Positions 26,626-36,214 of a DNA stretch of 64,000 nt are shown one piece after another. How positions within the stretch are numbered: position 1 is the first letter of the stretch; each line of letters opens with the position of its first letter. The notes below the pieces were generated by a model. That model saw nothing but the letters and a program-made list of their open reading frames with translations. It did no database searches and was not told where the DNA came from. Origin of the DNA: MGIIb-Q1 sp964342465. GTDB lineage: Archaea; Thermoplasmatota; Poseidoniia; Poseidoniales; Thalassarchaeaceae. Both the position numbers and the translations under genes were made by a program. Location: positions 1-64,000 of the forward strand of contig CAYFFQ010000004.1 in assembly GCA_964342465.1 (NCBI GenBank), read 5' to 3'.

Positions 26626-28047
26626 ATGAATCAGTTTCAGAGGGGTTTTCTCAACCCATCATCGACGTTGATTTGCGGGTCAATGATTATGAACGGATTG
26701 CAGGCAGGATTTCAAGGTGGAAGGGTGGCCTCGCTCAGTGGATTCAGTCCCAGCAGAGGCCAACTCGGCGTTTTCAATCCCTATGAGGGCATTGACGCCG
26801 CTGATATCCTGATTCTCGAAGGCGAAATCGAGCAGACTCCGGCATCTGGCCGCGGAGTTCTTCTGCTCGCTGATGGCTCCCGGTTTGAGGGCAGTCTGTT
26901 CGGTGCTTCAACCATCGGAGAAGGCGAACTCGTCTTCACGACTGGGATGACAGGATTTCAGGAATCATTGACAGACCCGTCGTTCGCCGGTCAAGTCTTG
27001 ACCTTCACTTGGCCTTTGGTTGGTAACTACGGGGTTGCAGCAGGAATATCCGAATCAGCCAAGGTTTGGCCACGCGGGGTCGTCTGCCGCCACTGGATTG
27101 ACCGGCCAGACCACCGTCATTCAGTCGGTTCAGTCCATCAACTCCTACTTGCTCACGGTATTCCTGGAATTTCCGAAATTGACACACGTGCCTTGACGAG
27201 GAGAGTGAGGGAACATGGGGTGATTCTCTGTCAGTTTGGGCCGATAGAGTTCGAGGATGAAATGGTTCGTCGCCTTGAAAAAATGACCTCTCCCGACCTT
27301 GAAGACCTTGTGGATGAGGTGAGCCGCAACGATGCCGTTCTGCTCAATGAAGGAGCCAAAGATATGGACAATAGCCCTCTGGCGCGCGTGGCAGCAATTG
27401 ATTGTGGAATAAAATACAACATATTGAGACAACTCTCGAATCGGTTTGAGGTTCTTTGGTGCCCTCCCGACATCTCCTATGATGTTCTGAGAGACAATTG
27501 GCACATTGATGCCCTCTTTTGTTCAAACGGGCCGGGTGACCCTGCACACACGGGAAAGGCATACTCGGCGCGAGAAACACTCGCCTCTGGACTTGATGCG
27601 GGTTTGCCAGTCATGGGTATCTGTTTAGGGCATCAGTTGCTCGGCCTTGCATCGGGTCATGAAACATACAAGTTGCGCTACGGTCACAGGGGGGCGAACC
27701 AACCAGTAGTGGACCTTGTCAGTGGTAAGGTGAGCATCACTTCTCAGAATCATGGATTTGCAGTCAATCCAAAGGGTGCAGAACCTCTTGCACCCCATCC
27801 GCGGTGGCGGAGTAAGGGAAAGCCGGAGGCCCTTGTTGATATTCAGACTGAGGTGCGTTTCGTCAATGCTAACGACAGAACCGTCGAAGGCCTCGATGTC
27901 ATAGGAAAACCGGCCTTCAGCGTTCAGTATCATCCTGAGGCCTGCCCCGGTCCGCACGATGCAGAATACCTCTTCGACCGCTTTTCGGAAATCGTTGCCC
28001 ACAAGATGGATGGCGCTCTTCCTCTTTCTCGACGAGGTAGTGCATGA
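26626..28047 (+). CDS. carA: carbamoyl-phosphate synthase small subunit
   Basis: This glutamine amidotransferase subunit supplies ammonia to CarB for arginine and pyrimidine synthesis. The N-terminal CPSase domain starts at GVLLLADGSRFEGSLFGA and continues with FTTGMTGFQESLTDPS. The GATase domain has SNGPGDP, the nucleophile Cys in GICLGHQLLGLA, and the His/Glu pair in QYHPEACPGP. About 75 residues precede the usual start, so the true start may be one of the internal Mets in that extension (MIMNGLQAGF). I keep the first ATG of the frame. carB follows after 123 bp. Confidence 0.93.
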   Translation: MNQFQRGFLNPSSTLICGSMIMNGLQAGFQGGRVASLSGFSPSRGQLGVFNPYEGIDAADILILEGEIEQTPASGRGVLLLADGSRFEGSLFGASTIGEGELVFTTGMTGFQESLTDPSFAGQVLTFTWPLVGNYGVAAGISESAKVWPRGVVCRHWIDRPDHRHSVGSVHQLLLAHGIPGISEIDTRALTRRVREHGVILCQFGPIEFEDEMVRRLEKMTSPDLEDLVDEVSRNDAVLLNEGAKDMDNSPLARVAAIDCGIKYNILRQLSNRFEVLWCPPDISYDVLRDNWHIDALFCSNGPGDPAHTGKAYSARETLASGLDAGLPVMGICLGHQLLGLASGHETYKLRYGHRGANQPVVDLVSGKVSITSQNHGFAVNPKGAEPLAPHPRWRSKGKPEALVDIQTEVRFVNANDRTVEGLDVIGKPAFSVQYHPEACPGPHDAEYLFDRFSEIVAHKMDGALPLSRRGSA

Positions 28048-28170
28048 TGTTCCATTTTGCTTGCTGTTTTGGCGGTGGCGCGATAATGGCGCAGACTCCT
28101 CTAAGTGGTGGGGATTCGTTTTTCTTCTCTCTTTCCACCAATCTGGTGTGGCTGGATGAGGTGGTCTGAT

Positions 28171-31100
28171 ATGCCGAGGCGTGAGGACCTGCAACGCATC
28201 ATGATTCTCGGGTCTGGCCCGATAAAAATTGGTCAGGCGGCGGAATTCGACTTTTCCGGTTCTCAAGCGTGCCGCGCTCTGCGCGCCGATGGTTATGAGG
28301 TCATTCTTGTCAACAGCAATCCAGCAACCATTCAGAATGACCCTGAGATGGCAGACCAAATCTACATTGAACCTCTGTTGCCTGATGTGATAGAGAGGGT
28401 CCTTGAAATTGAAAAACCCGACGCACTTCTTGCAGGGATGGGTGGCCAGACGGCCCTCAATCTCGCTTCTGCGCTTGCCCATAATGGTACTCTTGAGAGG
28501 TTGGGTGTGGAACTAATCGGCTGTGACCTCGTTGCCATAGATGAGGCGGAGGACAGAGACCTGTTCAACCAAGTATGTGATGAGATTGACTTGCCAATTT
28601 GTGAGGCTCACGCCTGTAATTCAATCAATGAAGTGCTTGAGGCCGCTGAAAAAATCGGTTCATTTCCTCTTCTGATTCGCCCCGCGTTCACCCTTGGGGG
28701 GCTCGGTGGAGGGACTGCTTGGAGTCGTGGTGAGTTGGTGGAAATTTCCAGTCAAGGAATACTTCACTCCCGTATCGGACAGGTCCTCATAGAGGAGAGC
28801 ATTCTCGGTTGGCAAGAGCACGAATACGAGGTGATGCGTGATGCTGCGGACAATTGCATAATCGTCTGTACGATGGAGAATATCGACCCGATGGGTGTCC
28901 ACACCGGAGAGTCGGTGGTGGTGGCACCGCAACAGACACTCTCTGACCGTGACCACCAAATGTTGCGGGATGCGGCATTGAAACTGATTCGACGACTTGA
29001 CATAAAGGGTGGCTGCAATGTTCAGTTCGCTTTTAACCAAAAGAGTGGGGATTATAGAGTGATAGAAGTCAATCCACGCGTTTCTCGCTCATCTGCACTC
29101 GCCAGTAAAGCGACTGGTTATCCGATTGCAAGAATGGCAGCCCTGATTGCAGTCGGCTACACACTTGATGAGTTGCCAAATCCGATAACCGGCGAAGGAA
29201 CTACTGCTGCCTTTGAGCCAACCCTTGACTACTGTGTGGTGAAAATACCCCGCTGGCCTTTCGACAAGTTCCGAACTGCTGACCGAACACTCGGCACCTC
29301 CATGAAATCGACTGGCGAGGTCATGGCGATTGGGCGTTGCTTCGAGGAAGCCTTTCTCAAGGCGTGGGCATCTTTGGAATATGGCCAACCCCACCCGCGG
29401 CCACTTACCCTTGCTGACACCTCTGAAGGCGAAGGAATGGGTGAAAGAGCTTCCACACCACTGCCAAACGAGACCCTCACCGAATGGCTGAGAGTGGCGA
29501 CAGACCGGCGAATGGGTGCATTGCTGGAGGCTTTCCGACGGGGTATGTCGGTGGAAGAGGTCCATGAAATCACCGCCATAACGCGCTGGTTCCTACATAA
29601 ATTTGAGACGATGATGGCAGTAGATGCAGAAATTGTAGGGGCAGGCGAAAATGGATTGTCGCCTGCAGAATTGTCATCAGACCTACTGGTAAAATGGAAA
29701 TCTAATGGGTTTAGTGATGCTCACATTGCTGACGCGCTGAGTGGATATCCTCCAACCGGCTGGAGAATCCAGACCGCCGGCTCCACTGAATTTGATGTGA
29801 TGAGAAGAAGACACGAATTGGGCATCCACCCAGTCTATAGAATGGTGGATAGTTGCGCTGCAGAGTTCGCCGCCGTGACCCCCTACTACTATTCCACCTA
29901 CGAGCGAAGTGGCCATGTTGGCGTTGATTCAGTGGAATCAGAAAGAGGCGTGACAGTCGGCGGCGAGATGGCGCGCCGAGAAGTCGTCATCGGCTCTGGC
30001 CCAATCAGAATTGGACAGGGCATAGAATTCGATTATGGCGCTGTTCATGCGGTGCAGGCGATTCGGGAAATAGGACATGAAGCCATCCTCATCAACAACA
30101 ATCCTGAGACGGTCTCAACTGATTTTGACACCTCTGACCGCCTCTATTTCGACCCACTGACATTGGAATGCGTCGCTGAGATTCTACTTCGTGAAAACGC
30201 CGATGGAATCCTCCTGCAATTCGGCGGTCAGACGGCAATCAACCTCGCCCTCCCACTTGACTCTATCAATACTCATCTGCAAGCACAAGGCCTCACACTC
30301 TCACTCAGAGGTTCATCTCCTGATGCGGTTGACGAAGCGAGCGACCGTGATAGGTTCGAGAAGTTCGCAAAACGGGTAGGTCTGCGAATGCCGCGTGGAC
30401 TGACGGGTAGCACCCCTGAAGAAGTGAGGGATGCGGTCACACAAATCGGATATCCGGTATTGATACGCCCGTCATACGTGCTCGGCGGCAGAGGGATGGA
30501 GATTCTCACCGACGACAGTCAGTTGGACGCCTACATGACTGAGGCATTCATCGCTCCAGACCGACCACTCCTCGTCGACGAATATCTCGGTCATGCCATC
30601 GAATTGGATGTTGATGCGGTCTGCGATGGCGAGGAGGTCCTCATCGGTGCGGTGATGGAGCATTTGGAAGAGGCCGGAATCCACTCCGGCGACTCTACCT
30701 GTTTCATCCCTGCTCAGAACATATCAGCGGAGGTGATGACCGAGGTGGAAGAATGGACGCGAAAAATAGGAATCGGCCTGAAAATCATAGGTTGCTTCAA
30801 CATCCAGTTCGCCATATGTGATGATGTTCTCTATGTCCTCGAAGTCAATCCACGTGGCTCAAGGACGTTCCCCTTCGTCGCCAAATCGACAGGGATTCCA
30901 CTGGCGAGAATCGCCGCACGGCTCACCTTGGGTGCGAAAATCAGTGAATTGGACATTCCCAAACGGGTGACAGACCTTGTTTGTGTGAAGGCACCTGTAT
31001 TCCCATTCATCAAACTGAGGGGGCTGGACCCCGCTCCGGGGCCAGAGATGAAATCCACTGGTGAAGTGATGGGAAGTGATGCCGACCCAGCGCGTGCCTA

Positions 31101-31542
31101 CCTCAAAGCGAGACTGGCAACCGAACTCCCTCCACCCACATCTGGTGGTGTATATCTCACGGTGAAGGATGAGGATAAGCACTCATTACCGGATATAGCC
31201 CAGAAACTTTCCGACATGGGTTTCACTCTCTACGCCACAACAGGTACGGCCAATCACCTCCGCCTTGCCGGTGTTCCGGTGGAGAGGGTATATCGGATTG
31301 CTGAGGAGCACTCTCCAGACGCTCTTGACTTGATGAGACAGGGGAAAATAAACCTCATCATCAATACTCCGAGTAAGAGTGGTGGGGCTGTCCTCGATGG
31401 CAATATGATGAGACGCCTCGCCGTTGAGTTGAACATTCCGTTCGTCACTACGATGTCAGGTGCGAAGATGGAAGTTGAGGCGGTGGCAGTCGCGAGGGAG
31501 GGATTACCCGAACCGCGTGCATTGTCTGTGGAATATACTTGA
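28171..31542 (+). CDS. carB: carbamoyl-phosphate synthase large subunit
   Basis: This 1123-residue enzyme makes carbamoyl phosphate from bicarbonate, ammonia and two ATP. The two homologous ATP-grasp halves begin at RIMILGSGPIKIGQAAEFDFSG and EVVIGSGPIRIGQGIEFDYG, and both carry GGQTAxNLA. The C-terminal MGS-like domain (LPDIAQKLSDMGFTLYATTGTA) is the allosteric region. The start at 28171 follows gatgagg and gives the normal N-terminus. Between the carboxyphosphate half and the oligomerisation region there is an insertion of about 25 residues (HPRPLTLADTSEGEGMGER), which looks unrelated to the fold. Confidence 0.96.
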   Translation: MPRREDLQRIMILGSGPIKIGQAAEFDFSGSQACRALRADGYEVILVNSNPATIQNDPEMADQIYIEPLLPDVIERVLEIEKPDALLAGMGGQTALNLASALAHNGTLERLGVELIGCDLVAIDEAEDRDLFNQVCDEIDLPICEAHACNSINEVLEAAEKIGSFPLLIRPAFTLGGLGGGTAWSRGELVEISSQGILHSRIGQVLIEESILGWQEHEYEVMRDAADNCIIVCTMENIDPMGVHTGESVVVAPQQTLSDRDHQMLRDAALKLIRRLDIKGGCNVQFAFNQKSGDYRVIEVNPRVSRSSALASKATGYPIARMAALIAVGYTLDELPNPITGEGTTAAFEPTLDYCVVKIPRWPFDKFRTADRTLGTSMKSTGEVMAIGRCFEEAFLKAWASLEYGQPHPRPLTLADTSEGEGMGERASTPLPNETLTEWLRVATDRRMGALLEAFRRGMSVEEVHEITAITRWFLHKFETMMAVDAEIVGAGENGLSPAELSSDLLVKWKSNGFSDAHIADALSGYPPTGWRIQTAGSTEFDVMRRRHELGIHPVYRMVDSCAAEFAAVTPYYYSTYERSGHVGVDSVESERGVTVGGEMARREVVIGSGPIRIGQGIEFDYGAVHAVQAIREIGHEAILINNNPETVSTDFDTSDRLYFDPLTLECVAEILLRENADGILLQFGGQTAINLALPLDSINTHLQAQGLTLSLRGSSPDAVDEASDRDRFEKFAKRVGLRMPRGLTGSTPEEVRDAVTQIGYPVLIRPSYVLGGRGMEILTDDSQLDAYMTEAFIAPDRPLLVDEYLGHAIELDVDAVCDGEEVLIGAVMEHLEEAGIHSGDSTCFIPAQNISAEVMTEVEEWTRKIGIGLKIIGCFNIQFAICDDVLYVLEVNPRGSRTFPFVAKSTGIPLARIAARLTLGAKISELDIPKRVTDLVCVKAPVFPFIKLRGLDPAPGPEMKSTGEVMGSDADPARAYLKARLATELPPPTSGGVYLTVKDEDKHSLPDIAQKLSDMGFTLYATTGTANHLRLAGVPVERVYRIAEEHSPDALDLMRQGKINLIINTPSKSGGAVLDGNMMRRLAVELNIPFVTTMSGAKMEVEAVAVAREGLPEPRALSVEYT

Positions 31543-31601
31543 GTTTGGCTCGAGCGCCTACCTGTAAAGCCATGTTTTTCTCACTGTTGCCCTTACCCAG
31601 A

Positions 31602-31710
31602 AAGTAGTATTCACAAGACAATCAGTAGTGAGGTGAATTGTGTGTGGTCTATTCAGGTTGCACTAACCACGAAAGTAGTATTGGCAAGAGAATCAGTAAT
31701 TGGTGAGAAA
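31602..31710. repeat. 69-bp direct repeat, two copies
   Basis: The word gaaagtagtatt and the following caagannaatcagta recur at 31602 and 31671. The copies are diverged. The array abuts a second, unrelated array to the right. Confidence 0.7.
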
Positions 31711-31727
31711 TTGGGGTGATTTCTCCT

Positions 31728-31905
31728 CATGCACACCAACCATTTGTTTTGGTTGGTCATGGGCCAATCGGCAGACGAAATTGAACCTCGGAGAGCCTCA
31801 TGCACACACCATTTGTTTTGGTTGGACATGGGCGAATCGGCAGACGAAATTGAACCTCGGAGAGCCTCATGCACACCAACCATTTGTTTTGGTTGGACAT
31901 GGGGT
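31728..31905. repeat. about 70-bp tandem repeat, three copies, in a convergent junction
   Basis: The word catttgttttggttgg occurs at 31741, 31810 and 31881, followed each time by catggg and, in the first two, by aatcggcagacgaaattg. The copies are nearly identical apart from a 2-bp deletion. The array lies between the 3' ends of carB and the opposing deoxyribonucleotidase gene. Small open frames through it are artefacts. Confidence 0.9.
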
Positions 31906-31910
31906 TACAT

Positions 31911-32417
31911 TTAGGAGTCCTTTCCCATCAGATATGTCAGAACAGAGGGCCAATCGGGGAATCTCTCTGAGCCAAAATGCAACCATTCCTGACCATCGTA
32001 TTCGCCGAACTCCTTCGCTCCATTGTTGGGGCGGTCATCAATGAGGTAACGACCACGGGCGAGGTCCTTCCTGTGGGTGAGTGTCAATTTTTTCTTAGGC
32101 AAATTGGGCAGATATTGTTCAACCCATCTCCGTTTGTCTGACCACGCTTGAGTGTTTGACCACGGTGAAGTTGAGAGGAGGTGAACTTCAAAGTGTTGCA
32201 TCAACTTGTCAATCGCCTCTTTCGCCCCTCGCATAGGTTTCAGTGTGGCAAATAACCCTTCAACATCTGAGTGATGCACGCCTTCTGCTTGTGCAGCGAT
32301 GCACTCGTCGCGAATGCTCGGGTCAACATCTTTGACATCGTATGGAAAATCAACAACTACACCATCCATGTCAACAAAGACGATGTCTCGCACTGGGGTT
32401 TCCAATAAATCAGACAT
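31911..32417 (-). CDS. 5'(3')-deoxyribonucleotidase (NT5C-like HAD phosphatase)
   Basis: This 168-residue HAD-superfamily enzyme has the nucleophile motif IVFVDMDGVVVDFP (Asp-x-Asp). Motif II lies in VHLLSTSPWSN, followed by WVEQYLPNLPKKKLTLTHRKDL. The metal-binding motif is YLIDDRPNNGAKEFG. This is the NT5C group, which dephosphorylates deoxynucleoside monophosphates and so controls dNTP pools. The size matches single-domain family members. It is monocistronic and divergent from the small helical protein. Confidence 0.82.
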   Translation of the reverse strand: MSDLLETPVRDIVFVDMDGVVVDFPYDVKDVDPSIRDECIAAQAEGVHHSDVEGLFATLKPMRGAKEAIDKLMQHFEVHLLSTSPWSNTQAWSDKRRWVEQYLPNLPKKKLTLTHRKDLARGRYLIDDRPNNGAKEFGEYDGQEWLHFGSERFPDWPSVLTYLMGKDS

Positions 32418-32536
32418 GGTTCCGCCACCGGAATCTCATACATATTCTTGGTGACGGATAGCCGGTTTATACCCATCCGGATAATTTGTCGCCAACACTT
32501 CAAAATATCTCCGCCACCACCCGATGTACGGTCAAC

Positions 32537-32794
32537 ATGAGTGAGGAGAAAAGGGGGCGATTTGCAAAAATTGCTGGAGCGGTAGGTGGTGCCGGCAAAG
32601 AGGCGGTAAAAAAGAAGACTGCTGAAACTGTAAAAGGCGCTGCGAAGACGGCGGCGAAACCAGTTACGGATGCTATCGCCGCCAAGGCTGAAGAAGTTGG
32701 GAAGAAAGCCGTCGAAGCAGTTGAGAACAAGGTTGTCGATATCGCCAAGGAAAAGGCGAAAAAAGACTTGAAGAGGAAATTCTTAGGAAAATAA
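32537..32794 (+). CDS. small Lys/Ala-rich helical protein (LEA-like)
   Basis: This 85-residue protein is composed mostly of Lys, Ala, Glu and Val in an amphipathic helical pattern (KEAVKKKTAETVKGAAKTAA and onwards), with a basic C-terminus (KKDLKRKFLGK). It resembles the helical N-terminal region of the membrane protein at 12224-13318. I chose the ATG at 32537 over an upstream TTG because MSEEKRGR is a natural soluble start. It could be a stress-protective or DNA-binding protein, but no specific family is recognised. Confidence 0.55.
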   Translation: MSEEKRGRFAKIAGAVGGAGKEAVKKKTAETVKGAAKTAAKPVTDAIAAKAEEVGKKAVEAVENKVVDIAKEKAKKDLKRKFLGK

Positions 32795-32865
32795 CTATTT
32801 CGGAATTGGGCGAGGATTGCCCACATATTCACAACACGGTAGAGCGCTTTTGCAGAGGCGGGTCA

Positions 32866-33100
32866 GAGTTTTCTATATGTCCGCCAACTATCTCAACAAG
32901 GGATGAAGAGGGAAAGGGTCGCCGCCAGCATCAGAGAGTTTTCTATATGGCCATCCCGACTCTCAACAAGGGATGAAGAGGGAAAGGGTCACCGCCAGCA
33001 TCAGAGAGTTTTCTATATGGCCATCCCGACTCTCAACAAGGGATGAAGACGGAAAGGGTCACCGCCAGCATCAGAGAGTTTTCTCAATCGCCGCCAAATC
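32866..33100. repeat. about 70-bp tandem repeat, 3.3 copies, in a convergent junction
   Basis: The word agagttttct begins a unit near 32866, 32936, 33006 and 33075. Each unit contains ctctcaacaagggatgaaga and gggaaagggtc. Copies two and three are almost identical. The array fills the space between the small helical gene and the opposing zinc-ribbon gene and touches the last codons of the latter. Confidence 0.92.
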
Positions 33101-33102
33101 TC

Positions 33103-34326
33103 TCAACAGGCGTCGTACGCCTCGATGATGTATCGCGTTTGAGGAGAGGTCCAAGCCAATTCACTCAACCCGTCTTCACCCTCAGCAGCGTAGATTCGCA
33201 CCACATCCTGCACCCTGACATTTCCGTCACTTGAGCGTGCGAGGATAGTCTTTGGTTTGAGCGCCTTCCCCGTCCCGTGTGGGTCGTACACCGTTTCCAA
33301 TGCTTCAGAGAGGAACCAATCCGGTTTCCCTGCTGGCTCACCCTCATACTTCTTGGATATTCTTGGCCCACCACCGAATAGTGCGGCTGCCCCACCAACT
33401 TTGCCAGCGGTCTTCTTCTGTGGTGCTTTTGCTGCCTTCGGCTTCTCCTTCTGTGTAGGGGTCGGTGCAGCCGAGACCGCCTTCGACTTGTACTCTTTTT
33501 CAAGTTCTTCGCGGACCGCCTTACGAACCTCTGGTTCGACTTTCTTGCGCACCTTCTCCTCATTGAAGTTGGTCAGTTTTTCCTCCATCTCCTTCTTGGC
33601 AATTTCCAACTCATCAATCGTCTTGACATAGTGCGATGCCACCTGCACCAGTGCCGCTTCCATCGCCGCCTGAGCCTGAAGTTGGACGACCTCGGCAGAG
33701 TGTCCTCTCCACTTCTTCCACTGTAAGTTGCTGTGCGAGAGAATGTCTGAGCCACACTTCGGACAGAATGAGCGTTTTGGCGGTTTGAGGACCGGAATTG
33801 CTCTCAGGTCTTCGTTAGTGACATTCGTCTCATCGATACCCCCGTGTGAGATGTCGTGAATGTGATGGCTCGCCTCCATACCGAGTTCCATTGCCTGCTG
33901 GAAAACTGGGTCACCTGTGTTGACCCTTCCAGCCATCACCATGCCCCAGGCATCGGTATCCTGAGAGACAAGGGCGACGGCGGCCGCTGATGCTGGGCTG
34001 GTGGTGAATGAGGCGGGCGAGGCACCGGCTGACACAGCCGCCTTCGCCGATTCCGTAGCAGCCCTCTGCGATTCCTCAGCAGCCTCGGACGAGGAGGCAG
34101 CGATTCCGAGTTCGATGGGGTTGGCCCCCTCTTCGACTTTGGCTATAAGGTCAAACTTATCAGCCATCGAGAGGTCATCACGCGCCCTGATGGCGTCTTT
34201 CAGAGCCTTTACATCGTGACCGGTGGCGGTTATCGCCCCCTCCACCTCAAAGTCATTGCCACAAGACAAGCAGAACTTTGCTGTCGCTTCATTTGGCGCT
34301 TCACACTTCGGGCAGTAGACCGCCAT
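33103..34326 (-). CDS. zinc-ribbon protein with coiled coil, unknown function
   Basis: This 407-residue soluble protein begins with a double-CxxC zinc ribbon (YCPKCEAPNEATAKFCLSC, residues 4-22). An Ala/Ser/Glu-rich linker follows. A second half-ribbon (FCPKCGSD) lies near residue 190. A coiled coil (IDELEIAKKEMEEKLTNFNEE) and a Lys/Ala/Pro-rich stretch come next. The C-terminus contains WFLSEALETVYDPHGTGKALKPKTILARSSDGNVRV. The domain mixture suggests a scaffold or regulator, but nothing identifies an activity. Confidence 0.7.
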   Translation of the reverse strand: MAVYCPKCEAPNEATAKFCLSCGNDFEVEGAITATGHDVKALKDAIRARDDLSMADKFDLIAKVEEGANPIELGIAASSSEAAEESQRAATESAKAAVSAGASPASFTTSPASAAAVALVSQDTDAWGMVMAGRVNTGDPVFQQAMELGMEASHHIHDISHGGIDETNVTNEDLRAIPVLKPPKRSFCPKCGSDILSHSNLQWKKWRGHSAEVVQLQAQAAMEAALVQVASHYVKTIDELEIAKKEMEEKLTNFNEEKVRKKVEPEVRKAVREELEKEYKSKAVSAAPTPTQKEKPKAAKAPQKKTAGKVGGAAALFGGGPRISKKYEGEPAGKPDWFLSEALETVYDPHGTGKALKPKTILARSSDGNVRVQDVVRIYAAEGEDGLSELAWTSPQTRYIIEAYDAC

Positions 34327-34626
34327 CGGAGCCGTTCACAACCCCATCCCATTTCAAACATGATGTTCCAGTGGGTCACACTTCCTCACTTTGTGACGGG
34401 TGATTGACCTACGAGAGTCACTCTTCAAACGGGGAGTTCTATTCTCTGGGGAGAGGTCCTCAACCCGTGCACATACTCTCTATCGTGACAGATTAGCCAA
34501 GGGATTCTCCTGATGGGGCTCCTCACTACGAACGGCCACCCCACTGAACGGCACACCCACACCTATCCCTCGGTGTTGTCAAATATCGTCCGATGGATGA
34601 TGCTGAGGAAATCTTGACACATCTTC
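34327..34626. other. 300-bp intergenic space without recognised features
   Basis: This space lies between the start of the zinc-ribbon gene and the stop of lysS, both leftward. I see no tandem repeat, tRNA cloverleaf or open frame with protein-like composition. It is one of the few long spaces here without a repeat array. It should hold the promoter of the zinc-ribbon gene, but no convincing TATA box is visible. Confidence 0.5.
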
Positions 34627-36210
34627 TCAATTGACGGAATTGAGAAGTGAGAGGACTCTTTCCCGGCCAAATTCAACGAGTAGTGCAGCCAGTTTTGGTC
34701 CTCGTTGGCGCCCTAACAGGTGACGATAGAATATCTGAAACGCCTGTCGAGGAGCCATCTCGGCATCAGAAATCGATGTTCTGATTGCCGTTTGAAGCCC
34801 TTCTTCATTCCATTCGACCTCCTCGGCGAGTTCGACGAACCGTTTCAACAGGTCACGTTCGACATCATTGAGGTCAGAATCTTGGATGGTTTCAGCCAAC
34901 TTGATTCGCGCACTCTCGGGAAACCACTCCGAGTCAATCCAGTTCCGCATTCTCGAAATCCTGTCCACTAATCTCTCCTCAGGGTTCCCCGCATCGATAC
35001 CGTGTGTCCGAGATAGGGAGGCGAGGAGTGGTTCGTTGTCTGATTTTATCTGGCATAGTGTGGAGAGGTGTGAGAACGAAATACCGAGGCCATGTTGGTG
35101 TTGAGAGTGACGGAGTAGTCCCTGTGCAAGTTCAAACTTCCTCGCTTCATCAATCAATTGTTGTTGTTTTCGGCTGCTCTTCCCCAACTCAACGTGTTCG
35201 ACATCCTTCAGTGTGGTGTGATATTTTTCTTCAAGCCGCTCATACTCATCGGCAAGAGAAATCAATCCTTCACCGGGGTCGAAGTCGATGTGTTTGCCCG
35301 GTTTCACCCGCGAAATGAGGTATCGCATGATTTCAGGTGGAACGATGCGGAGCAACTCACCGGCGCTGATGGTGTTGCCTCTGCTGCTGGCCATCGCCCC
35401 TTTCCCCTTGAGGTAAATCCACTCATACATCTGCCCCATCGGTGCTTCGCCGCCAAATATGGGTGCGAGATGTTGGCCTGTGTCCCAAGACCCTCCCGCC
35501 GCGGAGTGGTCCTTTCCGTATCCTTCAAAGGTTACCCCCAACCACTTCCAGCGCGCCGGCCAATCCAGCCTCCAAGGGAGTTTCCCCCCCCCTCGCTCAA
35601 TGTTCGTTCGACCCACCTCACCCTCTGCGTTCACCCATTCGACCCATGGCCACTCACAGGATGTGACGGTCAGACCGTGCATGCGCCCTTGCTCGTCGAC
35701 CGGATTGTATGGGAACCAATCATCTGCAAGTGGACGCTGTGAGATTTCTGTTATGACGCGGCGAATCCTCTCTCGATTTTCAATGGCGGTTTGCACCGCT
35801 TCCGTGTAGAGTCCGTCGAGATATGACTGATAGGCATCGACGAGTCGGTATTCCACTCCGAGGTCGTCGAGGGCGGTGAAGAATGGTTGCAGAAAATAGT
35901 CGGTATAACTTCCTTCTCCGTCTGGTGCGGGAATGGTCGCTAACGGTCTTCCGACATGTTCGGCATAGACCTCCTCATCTAGGAAAGGGTAGACTTTACG
36001 CAATGGGTCGGCGCTGTCTGCGACATAGACGAGTTCGGCCTTCAATCCTATTCGTTCACACGCTCGTCGCACGAGGTCTGCTGTCAATACCTCTCGCATG
36101 TTCCCTACATGGATTGGGCCGGAGGGGGTGATTCCTGTGGCGATGACATGTGAGTCGGCTCTATCGGCGAGCCTCTGAGCGATGACATCTGCCCAGTGCA
36201 TATCCGCCAC
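34627..36210 (-). CDS. lysS: lysyl-tRNA synthetase, class I
   Basis: This 527-residue enzyme charges tRNA-Lys. It is the class I form common in archaea, not the class II enzyme of most bacteria. The HIGH-type motif is in GPIHVGNMREVL (His-Val-Gly-Asn), and the KMSKS-type loop is GAMASSRGNTI. KGKGAMASSRG and the C-terminal helical anticodon-binding domain are normal in length. The stop of the upstream gfcR-like gene lies 5 bp before this start, so the two are cotranscribed. Confidence 0.95.
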   Translation of the reverse strand: MADMHWADVIAQRLADRADSHVIATGITPSGPIHVGNMREVLTADLVRRACERIGLKAELVYVADSADPLRKVYPFLDEEVYAEHVGRPLATIPAPDGEGSYTDYFLQPFFTALDDLGVEYRLVDAYQSYLDGLYTEAVQTAIENRERIRRVITEISQRPLADDWFPYNPVDEQGRMHGLTVTSCEWPWVEWVNAEGEVGRTNIERGGGKLPWRLDWPARWKWLGVTFEGYGKDHSAAGGSWDTGQHLAPIFGGEAPMGQMYEWIYLKGKGAMASSRGNTISAGELLRIVPPEIMRYLISRVKPGKHIDFDPGEGLISLADEYERLEEKYHTTLKDVEHVELGKSSRKQQQLIDEARKFELAQGLLRHSQHQHGLGISFSHLSTLCQIKSDNEPLLASLSRTHGIDAGNPEERLVDRISRMRNWIDSEWFPESARIKLAETIQDSDLNDVERDLLKRFVELAEEVEWNEEGLQTAIRTSISDAEMAPRQAFQIFYRHLLGRQRGPKLAALLVEFGRERVLSLLNSVN

Positions 36211-36214
36211 CTTT

